This document shows, one piece after another, positions 25,276 through 32,465 of a DNA stretch of 64,000 nucleotides. The notes beneath the pieces are model-generated. The model did no database searches. It had not been told where the DNA came from and saw only the letters and a list, made by a program, of their open reading frames with translations. The DNA comes from Thermofilaceae archaeon (GTDB taxonomy: Archaea > Thermoproteota > Thermoprotei > Thermofilales > Thermofilaceae): contig JAVYQJ010000004.1 of NCBI GenBank assembly GCA_038731975.1, forward strand, positions 61,592-125,591. The letters run 5' to 3'. Position 1 is the first letter of the stretch. The number at the start of each line of letters is the position of its first letter. A program made the position numbers and the translations under genes.

Positions 25276-25727
25276 ATGAGTGTGAGTGCTAATCGTATCT
25301 GGCGGTTTTTAGGCACGACCATGCTAGGTGTAGACAGGAGGGGGGTGAGCTACGCGTTAAAGATTTCGGCCGAAGATTTTCATGAGTTAACGTCTGAGGA
25401 CGACCCTCGTTTTACCCTCAGCTTGCTGAAGATCAGCGCAGAATGTTCGTTAGAGAGGGAGGTACTCGAGAGGGTTATGCAGCTTAATCACACCTGCATA
25501 GTCGGGTTTTACCGAGCGTTGGAGGCTACCGTGTATCGGCCTCCAGCGCTCGTTTTCGAGTACTGTGAGGGGGTTCGCTGAGGGATCTCCTACAGCGTGG
25601 GCTACTGAGGCTCAGAGGAGCTACTGAAGTTGTGGTTCAAATCGCCGGAGCTTCCCTTGATGCTGCTAAGTTAAGTGTTGCTGTTGTTATGGAAGTTAAG
25701 AGTATATTTTTGCATTGGAACTTTTAA
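25276..25727 (+). pseudogene. Serine/threonine protein kinase remnant, frameshifted
   Basis: The first frame (25276-25581) contains GVSYALKISAEDF, resembling the ATP-binding Lys of the kinase N-lobe, then LEREVLERVMQLNHTCIVGF and PPALVFEYCEG, matching the N-lobe helix C and hinge (LVFEYCEGGSL in active kinases). It stops as EGVR. The +1 frame resumes at once with SLRDLLQRGLLRLRGATEVV and QIAGASLDAAKLSVAVV, the start of the C-lobe, then decays and ends at 25727 before the catalytic HGD loop. One frameshift plus a missing C-lobe make this a dead copy. Confidence 0.65.
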
Positions 25728-25807
25728 AATGCCTGAAAGATACACGTGCTCAAGTGGTAGCGCAAGTTCAAGTTGCGAAGGTTTAAAGCTGGGAGGGCTA
25801 TTCGCAT

Positions 25808-26044
25808 GTGGCTTTGAGGAGGTTTGTGGCTAGGCGAGTGGTTGGCGAGCTTTTGACTGGTGTACACAGGGATGCCGCTCAGTTCCTTATCGAGCTCGGC
25901 CTTGTGACGGATGAGGTGGAGCTGCTTGAGCAGGCGTTGAGGGAGTTCATTGAGGGCGAGCTGAGGTATGTGGTGAGCGAGTGGCCTGAAGAAGCTGTGA
26001 AGAGGAAGGCTGGGGCACTGCTGGATAAGATTGCGTGGTTGTAA
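25808..26044 (+). CDS. Small helical protein of unknown function
   Basis: 78 residues from a GTG that lies about 25 nt after a TATA-like GGTTTAAAGC (25779-25788). The sequence is almost all helix with many charged residues (DEVELLEQALREFIEGEL, WPEEAVKRKAGALLDKI). No family is recognised. The promoter position and clean composition argue that it is a real gene. Confidence 0.55.
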   Translation: MALRRFVARRVVGELLTGVHRDAAQFLIELGLVTDEVELLEQALREFIEGELRYVVSEWPEEAVKRKAGALLDKIAWL

Positions 26045-26049
26045 AGCAT

Positions 26050-26061
26050 AAAGTTTAAACC
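26050..26061 (+). promoter_or_regulatory. TATA box of tRNA-Met
   Basis: AAGTTTAAAC is centred about 28 nt before the tRNA gene. Confidence 0.5.
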
Positions 26062-26083
26062 AACTCGATCTGAGAGTAGGAGG

Positions 26084-26160
26084 GGGCCCGTAGCTCAGCC
26101 AGGTAGAGCACCCGGCTCATAACCGGGGGGTCCCGGGTTCGAATCCCGGCGGGCCCACCA
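26084..26160 (+). tRNA. tRNA with CAU anticodon (elongator Met, or Ile2), CCA encoded
   Basis: 77 nt, intronless. Acceptor GGGCCCG pairs with CGGGCCC; anticodon stem CCGG with loop CTCATAA gives CAU. The acceptor is not that of an archaeal initiator (which starts AGCGGG). Elongator Met and the agmatidine-modified Ile2 tRNA cannot be told apart safely by eye. The last 32 nt are identical to those of the tRNA-Val at 3990-4094. Confidence 0.9.
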
Positions 26161-26250
26161 CCCACACGTTTAGGGGTAGCCCGAAACCTTTGGGAGGTCT
26201 CAGTGTTCTAGGGGCTGTAAAACCTGTGAAGCGCTAGGCTTAGCCGGCTT

Positions 26251-27213
26251 CTAAGAGGGGGATGCTTTCACTAATGCTACGCCTAGGGATTCAAGCCACT
26301 TTTCGATTTTAAAGCCGGAGCCTGTAAGAATTCTCCGTAGCTCGCTGCTCTCTGGGGGAGCTTGTACAGCGCCCAGCAGGTATCCCGGCACGCTCATTAT
26401 CAATCCAACGGACGAGTAAGTGGTTTGAGCCATAGCTAGGATTCCATCGTCCTTCAGCATCCTTCTAGCGTTTGCGAGCGCTAGGCGGGGGCTCGGAATC
26501 CAGTGGACAAGCTCTCCCATGAAGACCGCGTCAACCTTCTCCGGTAGTTCAGCTTCCTCCGGCGTTGAATGAACAAAGGAAACTCTGCTTTCCTGCCCAC
26601 GCAACTCTACCAATCTCCGGGTAATCTCGATGTTCTCCCTGTAAGGCTCGATAACCACGATGCGAGCCTTCGTTCGCTCGAGTAGGGTTAAAGTTGAGGT
26701 TCCGACCCTTGGGTGGATGTCGGCTATGGTTGAACCCGGCTTGAGCGAGCCAAGCCCCGCCTCATCGATAGCTGCTTCAAACTCCAGCTTTACCGCGAAG
26801 TTATCCAAGAGCTTTGCTGTCAAGGCTTGAGTTTTATCCCGGCTTGGCTTTTCACCTAACAGCAGGGCCCTCGGCAAGGCTTCCGCGGCACGGTCGATGA
26901 CGGGCAACATGTCCGCCGCCTCGATCGTGGTGATCGCCGGCTTCTCCGGCGACCGCTTCAACTTGATCCTATCCCCCTCCCACGCGGCCAGCCCCTCCTC
27001 GACGAGCGCATCGCACAGCAGCTTAGCTAGTACTTGATCCTTAAAGCTCCACCATGCCTGCGTCTGTAGGCTCTGAAGGATACCCTCCATCTCCAGCTGC
27101 GTGTAGATTCTCCAGACCGCGTACTCTCTTATCTCGTCGCCGGCCTTCTTGATCCTTAGGGCTTCCCTAGGGTTCGACAGGAATTTCCTCAGTATGTAGG
27201 AGCTTAGTGACAT
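26251..27213 (-). CDS. Class I SAM-dependent methyltransferase
   Basis: 320 residues. An N-terminal helical, winged-helix-like dimerisation region (about residues 1-95) precedes a Rossmann-type methyltransferase core: STIADIHPRVGTSTLTLLE (motif I, with the usual glycine-rich loop degenerate), RIVVIEPYRENIEI (motif II), VDAVFMGELVHWI (motif IV) and ANARRMLKDDGILAM (motif V). The layout resembles O-methyltransferases of small molecules. The weak motif I makes SAM binding less certain. It ends about 90 nt from the tRNA gene. Confidence 0.75.
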   Translation of the reverse strand: MSLSSYILRKFLSNPREALRIKKAGDEIREYAVWRIYTQLEMEGILQSLQTQAWWSFKDQVLAKLLCDALVEEGLAAWEGDRIKLKRSPEKPAITTIEAADMLPVIDRAAEALPRALLLGEKPSRDKTQALTAKLLDNFAVKLEFEAAIDEAGLGSLKPGSTIADIHPRVGTSTLTLLERTKARIVVIEPYRENIEITRRLVELRGQESRVSFVHSTPEEAELPEKVDAVFMGELVHWIPSPRLALANARRMLKDDGILAMAQTTYSSVGLIMSVPGYLLGAVQAPPESSELRRILTGSGFKIEKWLESLGVALVKASPS

Positions 27214-27377
27214 GCCTCGCCCAGCGATGAAGATCCTATATAAAAGCTAGAGTACCACTCAGCCATCGGGCTTGAGCCGAACCTCAAGACCTAAAGAACC
27301 TTTTTGTTCTGCACCGTAACAGCAGAGCCCCTGTGGTACGCCGTAAGCTCTTTAGGATCCGCTCTGCATGAGTTGGA

Positions 27378-27815
27378 GTGGCTTACGCGGCGATGAGGGC
27401 TAAATCGGGCTTGAGGGAGTGCGTAGCCTTGCATGAGCCTGTGGATGGGTGGGTTTGGGTCCGCTGCCCCGATGTGGGCGCGCTACTTCGGGATTGCGCG
27501 CGGATCATCAGTAGAGGCGGGGATCCAAGCCCACTTGTAACCGCTGGAGGCCAGTTGGTGGACGTGCTCGAGCTGGACAGGGTGGATCTAAGCGGGATCC
27601 TGAGAGGGGAGGCGGAGATCGTGCACCCGAAGAACCCCCCTCTAGCCGCCCTCAGGGAGCTGGTGGAGCTGGGAGCCCCCCGCGTCCTGTATAGGGAGGG
27701 GAGATTGACGGCCGACTTAACGGGCTTGCACGTTGAGATGTTAGTGAGCAAGGGGTTGATTCCAGCGGTTTGGAGAAGGCTTCTACGGCCGGCAGCCTCA
27801 ACGCCGGGCCGCTAG
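27378..27815 (+). CDS. Hypothetical protein
   Basis: 145 residues from a GTG about 28 nt after a TATA-like CTCTTTAGG. No known family. The central segment (GGQLVDVLELDRVDLSGIL, HPKNPPLAALRELVELGAPRVLY) is alpha/beta and looks like a small folded domain; the C-terminus is basic. It precedes the retropepsin-like gene at 27963 on the same strand. Confidence 0.55.
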   Translation: MAYAAMRAKSGLRECVALHEPVDGWVWVRCPDVGALLRDCARIISRGGDPSPLVTAGGQLVDVLELDRVDLSGILRGEAEIVHPKNPPLAALRELVELGAPRVLYREGRLTADLTGLHVEMLVSKGLIPAVWRRLLRPAASTPGR

Positions 27816-27962
27816 GTTGGCGTAGCCTCGACCGGCAGCTCGGCGGGGACAGGCAACTCTTTAAGGCGTTTCACGCTTGTTCAGGCGTGGTTAGGAGAGC
27901 TTTCGTGGGTTTGATCCGCGACCACAGGACGAGGGTGGGTAGGATCAGGGCGGTGGTCAAGC

Positions 27963-28391
27963 GTGGTCGTGAGAGTGAGGGTGAGGATCGAGAGCGCCTC
28001 GAAAGTGGTTGAAACGGTGGCGCTGGCTAACAGCGGCTACGAGGCTGAGACGCCGCAGATCATGATCCCTGTGCAGCTCGCCGGGGTGCTGGGGCTCTGG
28101 CCGCCGAAGGAGGGCTTCGAAGAGACCGAGTACGAGACAGCCGGAGGGCCTCTTAGGGTTTGGGTTGCGCCCAGGGCTTGCAGGGTGCGCGTAGTCGCCG
28201 AGGGGGTGGAACCTCCCCAGGTTGTAGCCGACGTTGTCATCTCCCCTCTCGCCAGCGAGGTGCTCCTCAGCGACGTGATGATCAGCGAGCTCGGCATCGC
28301 CCTGGAGGACGTGGGGAGGGGGTTGTGGAGGTTCAGGTGGGAGCCTAAGGAGGTTCTGAGGAGGAGCGAGCCGCCGAAGTACTGGAGGTAG
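27963..28391 (+). CDS. Retropepsin-like protein with Asn in place of catalytic Asp
   Basis: 142 residues. ETVALANSGYEAETPQIMIP and VQLAGVLGLWPP align with the active-site loop and flap-adjacent strand of archaeal single-domain aspartic protease homologues, and SPLASEVLLSDVMISELGIALED is the matching C-terminal segment. The catalytic DTG/DSG is NSG here, so proteolysis is unlikely. It may bind peptide only. A second, DTG-bearing relative lies at 16505-16921. Confidence 0.65.
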   Translation: MVVRVRVRIESASKVVETVALANSGYEAETPQIMIPVQLAGVLGLWPPKEGFEETEYETAGGPLRVWVAPRACRVRVVAEGVEPPQVVADVVISPLASEVLLSDVMISELGIALEDVGRGLWRFRWEPKEVLRRSEPPKYWR

Positions 28392-28456
28392 CAACGCGCT
28401 CCGCCGCTGCTCCGGTAGGAACGTTTATAGCTTCATTGCGTCATATGTGCGTCGAG

Positions 28457-29173
28457 ATGAGCAAGAGGTTGATCCTCGACTTCTGCCGGCTGATAGAGGA
28501 CGATCCGGAGGTGAGGCTAGCGGTCTCCAGCGCCCTCGGTATACAGGAGGTGAGGAGCGGGCTCGAGGAGTTGCGCGCTCAGCTCGCAGAAGTTGCAGGG
28601 GAGATCAGGGTGCTCCACGACACGGTCAGAAAACGGTTTGAGGACGTTGAAACCCTGCGATCCTTAGTCGCTGTCACGGATGCTCTGAGGGACCGCTTGG
28701 CGGAGCTGGCGGGGGAGGTTCGTAGGCTAGAGGCATCAGTTCAGAAGCTTTCGCAGGGGCTACCCGCAGTCGAAGCCGGAGCAGTCGGTCAGCTTGAAGT
28801 AGCGGTGCGTACACTCGCTGAAGGGGTTTTCGGTGCAAGGGTGGAGGAGTGGGAGTACTTCGACAGTGAGGGCTCCGTCTTCGGGAGGCCGTGCCAGATT
28901 CGATCCCTCTCGCTCTCAGTGGGGGGCGAGAAGATACTCCTCGCAGCTAGGGTCTGCGCGTCGAAGGGGGACGTCTACGAGCTGTGGGCAACAGGGCGGC
29001 TCTACGAGAGGGTGACAGGGTGTCGGCCGCGACTCATGCTCATCGCATCTCACGCCTGCGAGGATGCTAGGCGGTTGGCGAGGGAGCTAAACGTAGAGTT
29101 GCATGAGATCGTGAGCGCTTCGCAATCAAGTGCAACTACTTCGGGCGCTGGATGCGTACAGCCTAAGGGGTGA
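28457..29173 (+). CDS. Coiled-coil protein with degenerate PD-(D/E)XK-like domain (DUF3782-type)
   Basis: 238 residues. Residues 1-25 are helical, residues 30-110 form a long coiled coil (GLEELRAQLAEVAGEIRVLH, LRDRLAELAGEVRRLE), and the C-terminal ~100 residues follow the nuclease-fold order FDSEGSVFGRPCQIRSLSL, GGEKILLAARVCASKGDVYE, PRLMLIASHACEDARRLARE. The expected Glu-x-Lys is replaced by Ala-Ala-Arg, so it should be catalytically inactive. ATG at 28457 lies about 30 nt after GTTTATAG. The family is widespread in thermophilic archaea but without known role. Confidence 0.65.
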   Translation: MSKRLILDFCRLIEDDPEVRLAVSSALGIQEVRSGLEELRAQLAEVAGEIRVLHDTVRKRFEDVETLRSLVAVTDALRDRLAELAGEVRRLEASVQKLSQGLPAVEAGAVGQLEVAVRTLAEGVFGARVEEWEYFDSEGSVFGRPCQIRSLSLSVGGEKILLAARVCASKGDVYELWATGRLYERVTGCRPRLMLIASHACEDARRLARELNVELHEIVSASQSSATTSGAGCVQPKG

Positions 29174-29180
29174 CCCCAGC

Positions 29181-30488
29181 TTGGGGGAGAGCTACTCGGG
29201 TGGCAGCGCGCAGGAGGCGATCAAAGCTGCGAAGACGATTGAAGCAGCGTTCAGGAGTAACGCGCCTTTAGCGCGTAAACTGGTTGAGAAGATAAGGGGT
29301 TTAGCGATCGAGGCTGAGAGAAGGCTTGGAGACGCTTCAAGGTTCAAGATTATGGACTTCTGCGGTACTCACGAGTGGACGATCACGCACTTCGGGATCA
29401 GGAGCTTGATGCCGGAACAGATCGAGCTCGTCGCGGGCCCCGGTTGCCCAGTCTGCGTGACACCCTCGCTCTTCATCGAGGAGGCGATCAGGCTGGCGCT
29501 CGACGGCATCCACGTCTACACCTACGGGGACGTGTATAGGCTAATGTCCATCAGGAGCGTGAGAGGTGCTTCCTCGCTCAGCGAGGCAAGGGCTCTCGGT
29601 GGCAGGGTGAAGGTGGTGCACAGCCTGCTCGACGCGGCTCTCGACGCGCGCAGCCACGGCCGGGACTCGGTTTTCGTTGGAATCGGCTTTGAAACCGTCG
29701 CTCCCGGCTACGCTCACGCTGTGATCAGAGGCCTGCTCCCATCCAACCTCAAGCTGATGAGCCTCGTCAAGTTGACGCCACCCGCGATGTTCCACTCGAT
29801 AGAGATCCTGCGGGAGAAGCCGACAGAGCCACCGATCGTGGGGGTCATCGCCCCAGGCCACGTCTCAACAATCACTGGGGCAAAGGCTTGGGTTCCCGTC
29901 GCTGAGAACTACGGCATACCCGTCGTTGTCTCCGGCTTCGAACCGCTGGACGTTCTAGCGTCGATCGCAGAGATCCTCAAGCAGCTCTCGAGGGGTGAGG
30001 CGAGAGTGGCGATCGAGTACGCGAGAGCTGTCACGTGGCACGGGGATCTTAGGGCGCAGAGCATCGTGGGGAGAGCTTTTGAAACGGTTGACGACGCGTG
30101 GAGGGGGATCGGCTTCCTACCGAAGAGCGGGTTAAGGCTGAGGAGCGCATTCTCGAAGTACGACGCCTTCGAAACCTACGGCGTGAGGGAAGTGACGCCG
30201 GAGAATTGGTCCTACGACCTGCCGCCCGGCTGCAGGTGTGCGGAGGTTGTGATCGGGAAGGCTAAGCCCACCGACTGCCCCCTCTTCATGAAGAGGTGCA
30301 CGCCCTCGAAACCCTACGGCCCCTGCATGGTTTCGCTGGAGGGCGCCTGTGCGATCTGGGCGAGGTTCGGCTCGGGAGGCCTCGCGGACGAGATCGCTAG
30401 AGAGCTCGGCATAAGCCCATCCGCGCAGCCCGGTTCAACAAGCGGAGTGGGAGATTTTATGGGCGAGCAAGCCCCCCGGGGTGGTTGA
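29181..30488 (+). CDS. hypD: Hydrogenase maturation protein HypD
   Basis: About 435 residues. HypD carries a [4Fe-4S] cluster and, with HypC, holds the iron on which the CN and CO ligands of NiFe-hydrogenase are assembled. All signatures are present: DFCGTHEWTITHFGIRSLMP (CGTHE at about residue 61), GPGCPVC about residues 86-92, IGFETVAPGYAH, and the C-terminal cluster region CRCAEVVIGKAKPTDCPLF, CTPSKPYGPCMVS. The start is uncertain; TTG at 29181 has GGTGA about 8 nt upstream, while TTG at 29130 would overlap the previous gene. First gene of a hypD-hypC-hypE run. Confidence 0.95.
   Translation: MGESYSGGSAQEAIKAAKTIEAAFRSNAPLARKLVEKIRGLAIEAERRLGDASRFKIMDFCGTHEWTITHFGIRSLMPEQIELVAGPGCPVCVTPSLFIEEAIRLALDGIHVYTYGDVYRLMSIRSVRGASSLSEARALGGRVKVVHSLLDAALDARSHGRDSVFVGIGFETVAPGYAHAVIRGLLPSNLKLMSLVKLTPPAMFHSIEILREKPTEPPIVGVIAPGHVSTITGAKAWVPVAENYGIPVVVSGFEPLDVLASIAEILKQLSRGEARVAIEYARAVTWHGDLRAQSIVGRAFETVDDAWRGIGFLPKSGLRLRSAFSKYDAFETYGVREVTPENWSYDLPPGCRCAEVVIGKAKPTDCPLFMKRCTPSKPYGPCMVSLEGACAIWARFGSGGLADEIARELGISPSAQPGSTSGVGDFMGEQAPRGG
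30450..30463 (+). promoter_or_regulatory. Possible internal TATA box before hypC
   Basis: GAGATTTTATGGG at the end of hypD lies about 33 nt before the hypC ATG. The same 11-mer GATTTTATGGG occurs 27-31 nt before the FAD oxidase start at 34542, which supports a promoter role. Confidence 0.35.
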
Positions 30489-30489
30489 A

Positions 30490-30792
30490 ATGTGCTGGGG
30501 CACGATGGCTGTCGTACTGGAGGTTTCCGAGGACGGCGGGGTGGCCACGGTGGATTACGGTGACGGTGTTGCTAGGAGAGCCCTAGTCGGCATTACGAGG
30601 GAGAGGCTCGCGAGGGGCGACATAGTGATGGTGCACGCGGGCGTCGTGATCTCGAAGATGAGCGAAGAGGGGCTGCTCGAGCAGCTCGAGTTCTTCAGAG
30701 ATGTGCTGGGCGAAGAGGGGCGCGAGCTAGTAGCAACATACGAGGCCGTGCTAGCCCTCTCTCGCTCCCTCAGGGGTGGTGGAAGTGGGTAG
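30490..30792 (+). CDS. hypC: Hydrogenase maturation chaperone HypC
   Basis: 100 residues. It starts MCWGTMAVVLEV, with the essential Cys2 next to the initiator Met as in all HypC/HybG proteins, and contains DIVMVHAGVVISKMSEEGLLEQLEF, the conserved second half. HypC binds HypD and the hydrogenase large-subunit precursor. The usual Pro of MCLxxP is replaced here. The gene follows hypD by 1 nt and overlaps hypE by 17 nt. Confidence 0.93.
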   Translation: MCWGTMAVVLEVSEDGGVATVDYGDGVARRALVGITRERLARGDIVMVHAGVVISKMSEEGLLEQLEFFRDVLGEEGRELVATYEAVLALSRSLRGGGSG

Positions 30793-31837
30793 CGGCTTCG
30801 TGACCCTGGCCCACGGCTCCGGGGGTGTGGAGAGCTTCAAGCTGCTGGAGGAGCTGCTCTTCTCGAGGGTGGAGGATCGCTTCAAGCGGGTTGAGGGGGG
30901 AGTGGGGATCGACAAGCTGGACGATGGAGCCGCGATCCCCCTACCTGACGGCCGCTACCTAGTGGTTTCGATCGACGCGTACACCGTCAACCCACCCTTC
31001 TTCCCGGGGGGTAACATCGGGGTTCTCGCTGCAGCGGGAACGATCAACGACGTGCTCATGATGGGGGCTAAACCGCTCGCGATGCTCGACTCGATCGTCG
31101 TCGAGGAGGGCTTCCCCCTGAGGGACCTCGAAGCGATCATCGAGTCCCTCGTCGAGACCCTGAGGCGAGAGGGGGTGGCGCTGGTAGGGGGCGACTTCAA
31201 GGTGATGCCGAAGGGGCAGGTGGGTGGCATCGTCGTCACGACGGCCGGCATCGGAGTGGCGGAGAGGCTGATCGTTGACGAACCGAAGCCGGGGGATAAG
31301 CTCGTGGTTAGCGGCTGCGTCGGCGACCACGGGGCCGTCATCGCCCTCCTCCAGTCCGGCTTGTGGGGCTCGGTGAAGGAGCTCTCCGAGGGGCTTCTGA
31401 GGAGCGACGTGAAACCGCTCACCAGGCTGATGCTCCCCCTCCTCGAAAAGTACGGCTGGGCGATCACAGCCGCCCGCGACCCGACAAGAGGGGGTCTCGC
31501 TGGCGTACTGAACGAGTGGGCGTCGCGTAGCGGCACCGTCATCGTCGTTGAGGAGAGTAGCATACCCGTGCGTGAGCCGGTGAAAAGGTACGCTGAGATG
31601 CTCGGCATTGACCCGCTCTACCTGGCCAGCGAGGGCACGGCAGTTCTAGCGGTAAAGCCCGAAGCCGCGGAGGAGGTTGTCGAGTACATGAGGGGTCTGG
31701 GCTTCGAGGATGCGCGGGTGTTTGGAGAGGTAAGGTACAGCGAGAAGTACAGGGGCTTCGTGCTGGCAAGGACGAGTGTCGGGGGCCACAGGATCATTGA
31801 GCCTCCATCCGGGGAGCTCATCCCCCGGATCTGCTGA
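30776..31837 (+). CDS. hypE: Hydrogenase maturation protein HypE
   Basis: 353 residues of the PurM/SelD-like ATP-binding family. HypE dehydrates a thiocarbamate on its C-terminal Cys to thiocyanate, the cyanide donor. Motifs: LAHGSGGVESFKLLEEL, DGAAIPLPDGRYLVVSIDAYTV, NIGVLAAAGTINDVLMMGA and DPTRGGLAGVLNEWA. The last residues are PRIC with Cys at the very end, as required for activity. The GTG at 30776 or 30785 may be used. No hydrogenase structural genes or hypA, hypB, hypF are in the window. Confidence 0.95.
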   Translation: MVEVGSGFVTLAHGSGGVESFKLLEELLFSRVEDRFKRVEGGVGIDKLDDGAAIPLPDGRYLVVSIDAYTVNPPFFPGGNIGVLAAAGTINDVLMMGAKPLAMLDSIVVEEGFPLRDLEAIIESLVETLRREGVALVGGDFKVMPKGQVGGIVVTTAGIGVAERLIVDEPKPGDKLVVSGCVGDHGAVIALLQSGLWGSVKELSEGLLRSDVKPLTRLMLPLLEKYGWAITAARDPTRGGLAGVLNEWASRSGTVIVVEESSIPVREPVKRYAEMLGIDPLYLASEGTAVLAVKPEAAEEVVEYMRGLGFEDARVFGEVRYSEKYRGFVLARTSVGGHRIIEPPSGELIPRIC

Positions 31838-31847
31838 GGATGGGAGC

Positions 31848-32465
31848 TTGCGCGAGCTCAAGTTCAGGGGCCTCCGCGTGAGTGTCGAGGGCTTCGCGGG
31901 CGCCCGGCTGACATGGAAGCACCTAACGGTCTGCGTGGACGTGCCCAACCCCCAGGGCTGCGACTACGCCCTGTACACGCACCCGCACCCACGGCACTAC
32001 GCGGCTGGCACCCCCCTTGCGGAGCATCGCACTATCTCCCCCTGGCTCGGCCCGCGCGTGAAGCCCGGCGACACGCTCCGCTTAGGTGAGGGCGTGTCAG
32101 TTGAAGTGGTTGAGGCGTACAATAGACCTGACCGGGGCGGCACGGTAGCGCACCCGAAGGGGTTCGGCGTCGGGTACGTGCTGAGCTTCGAGGGGTTGAG
32201 GGTCTACCACATGGGTGACACCGACCTAGTGGACGAGGTTTTAGAGGTGGCTGAGGGGGGCGTGGATCTGGCCTTCGTACCCGTGGGTGGGGGAGCGGTG
32301 ATGACGCCCGATGAAGCGAGGGAAGCTGTAAGGAGCCTGAGACCCACGCTTACAATCCCCGTCCACTATGAGAGCGAGAGAGAGCTCTTCACCTTCCGGG
32401 ACATGGTTCAACCCTACACGCAGGTCGTCATCCTGGGTGAGCGTAAGTGGCTGAGGAGGTTCTAA
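31848..32465 (+). CDS. Metallo-beta-lactamase-fold hydrolase
   Basis: About 205 residues from a TTG with GAGG just upstream. The fold follows L-ascorbate-6-phosphate-lactonase-like (UlaG/COG2220) proteins: THPHPRHYAAG in place of HxHxDH, VGYVLSFEGLRVYHMGDTDL, DLAFVPVGGGAVMTPDEA and IPVHYES. The Asp of HxHxDH is Arg here, so metal binding is altered. It lies directly after hypE and its end overlaps the next gene by 19 nt, so the hyp run and the following gene may share a transcript. Confidence 0.78.
   Translation: MRELKFRGLRVSVEGFAGARLTWKHLTVCVDVPNPQGCDYALYTHPHPRHYAAGTPLAEHRTISPWLGPRVKPGDTLRLGEGVSVEVVEAYNRPDRGGTVAHPKGFGVGYVLSFEGLRVYHMGDTDLVDEVLEVAEGGVDLAFVPVGGGAVMTPDEAREAVRSLRPTLTIPVHYESERELFTFRDMVQPYTQVVILGERKWLRRF

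Noticed and set aside
31848..32465. Calling the metallo-beta-lactamase-fold gene a hydrogenase maturation factor
   Set aside because: It follows hypE directly, but its sequence is of the general UlaG/COG2220 type and no such maturation protein is established.
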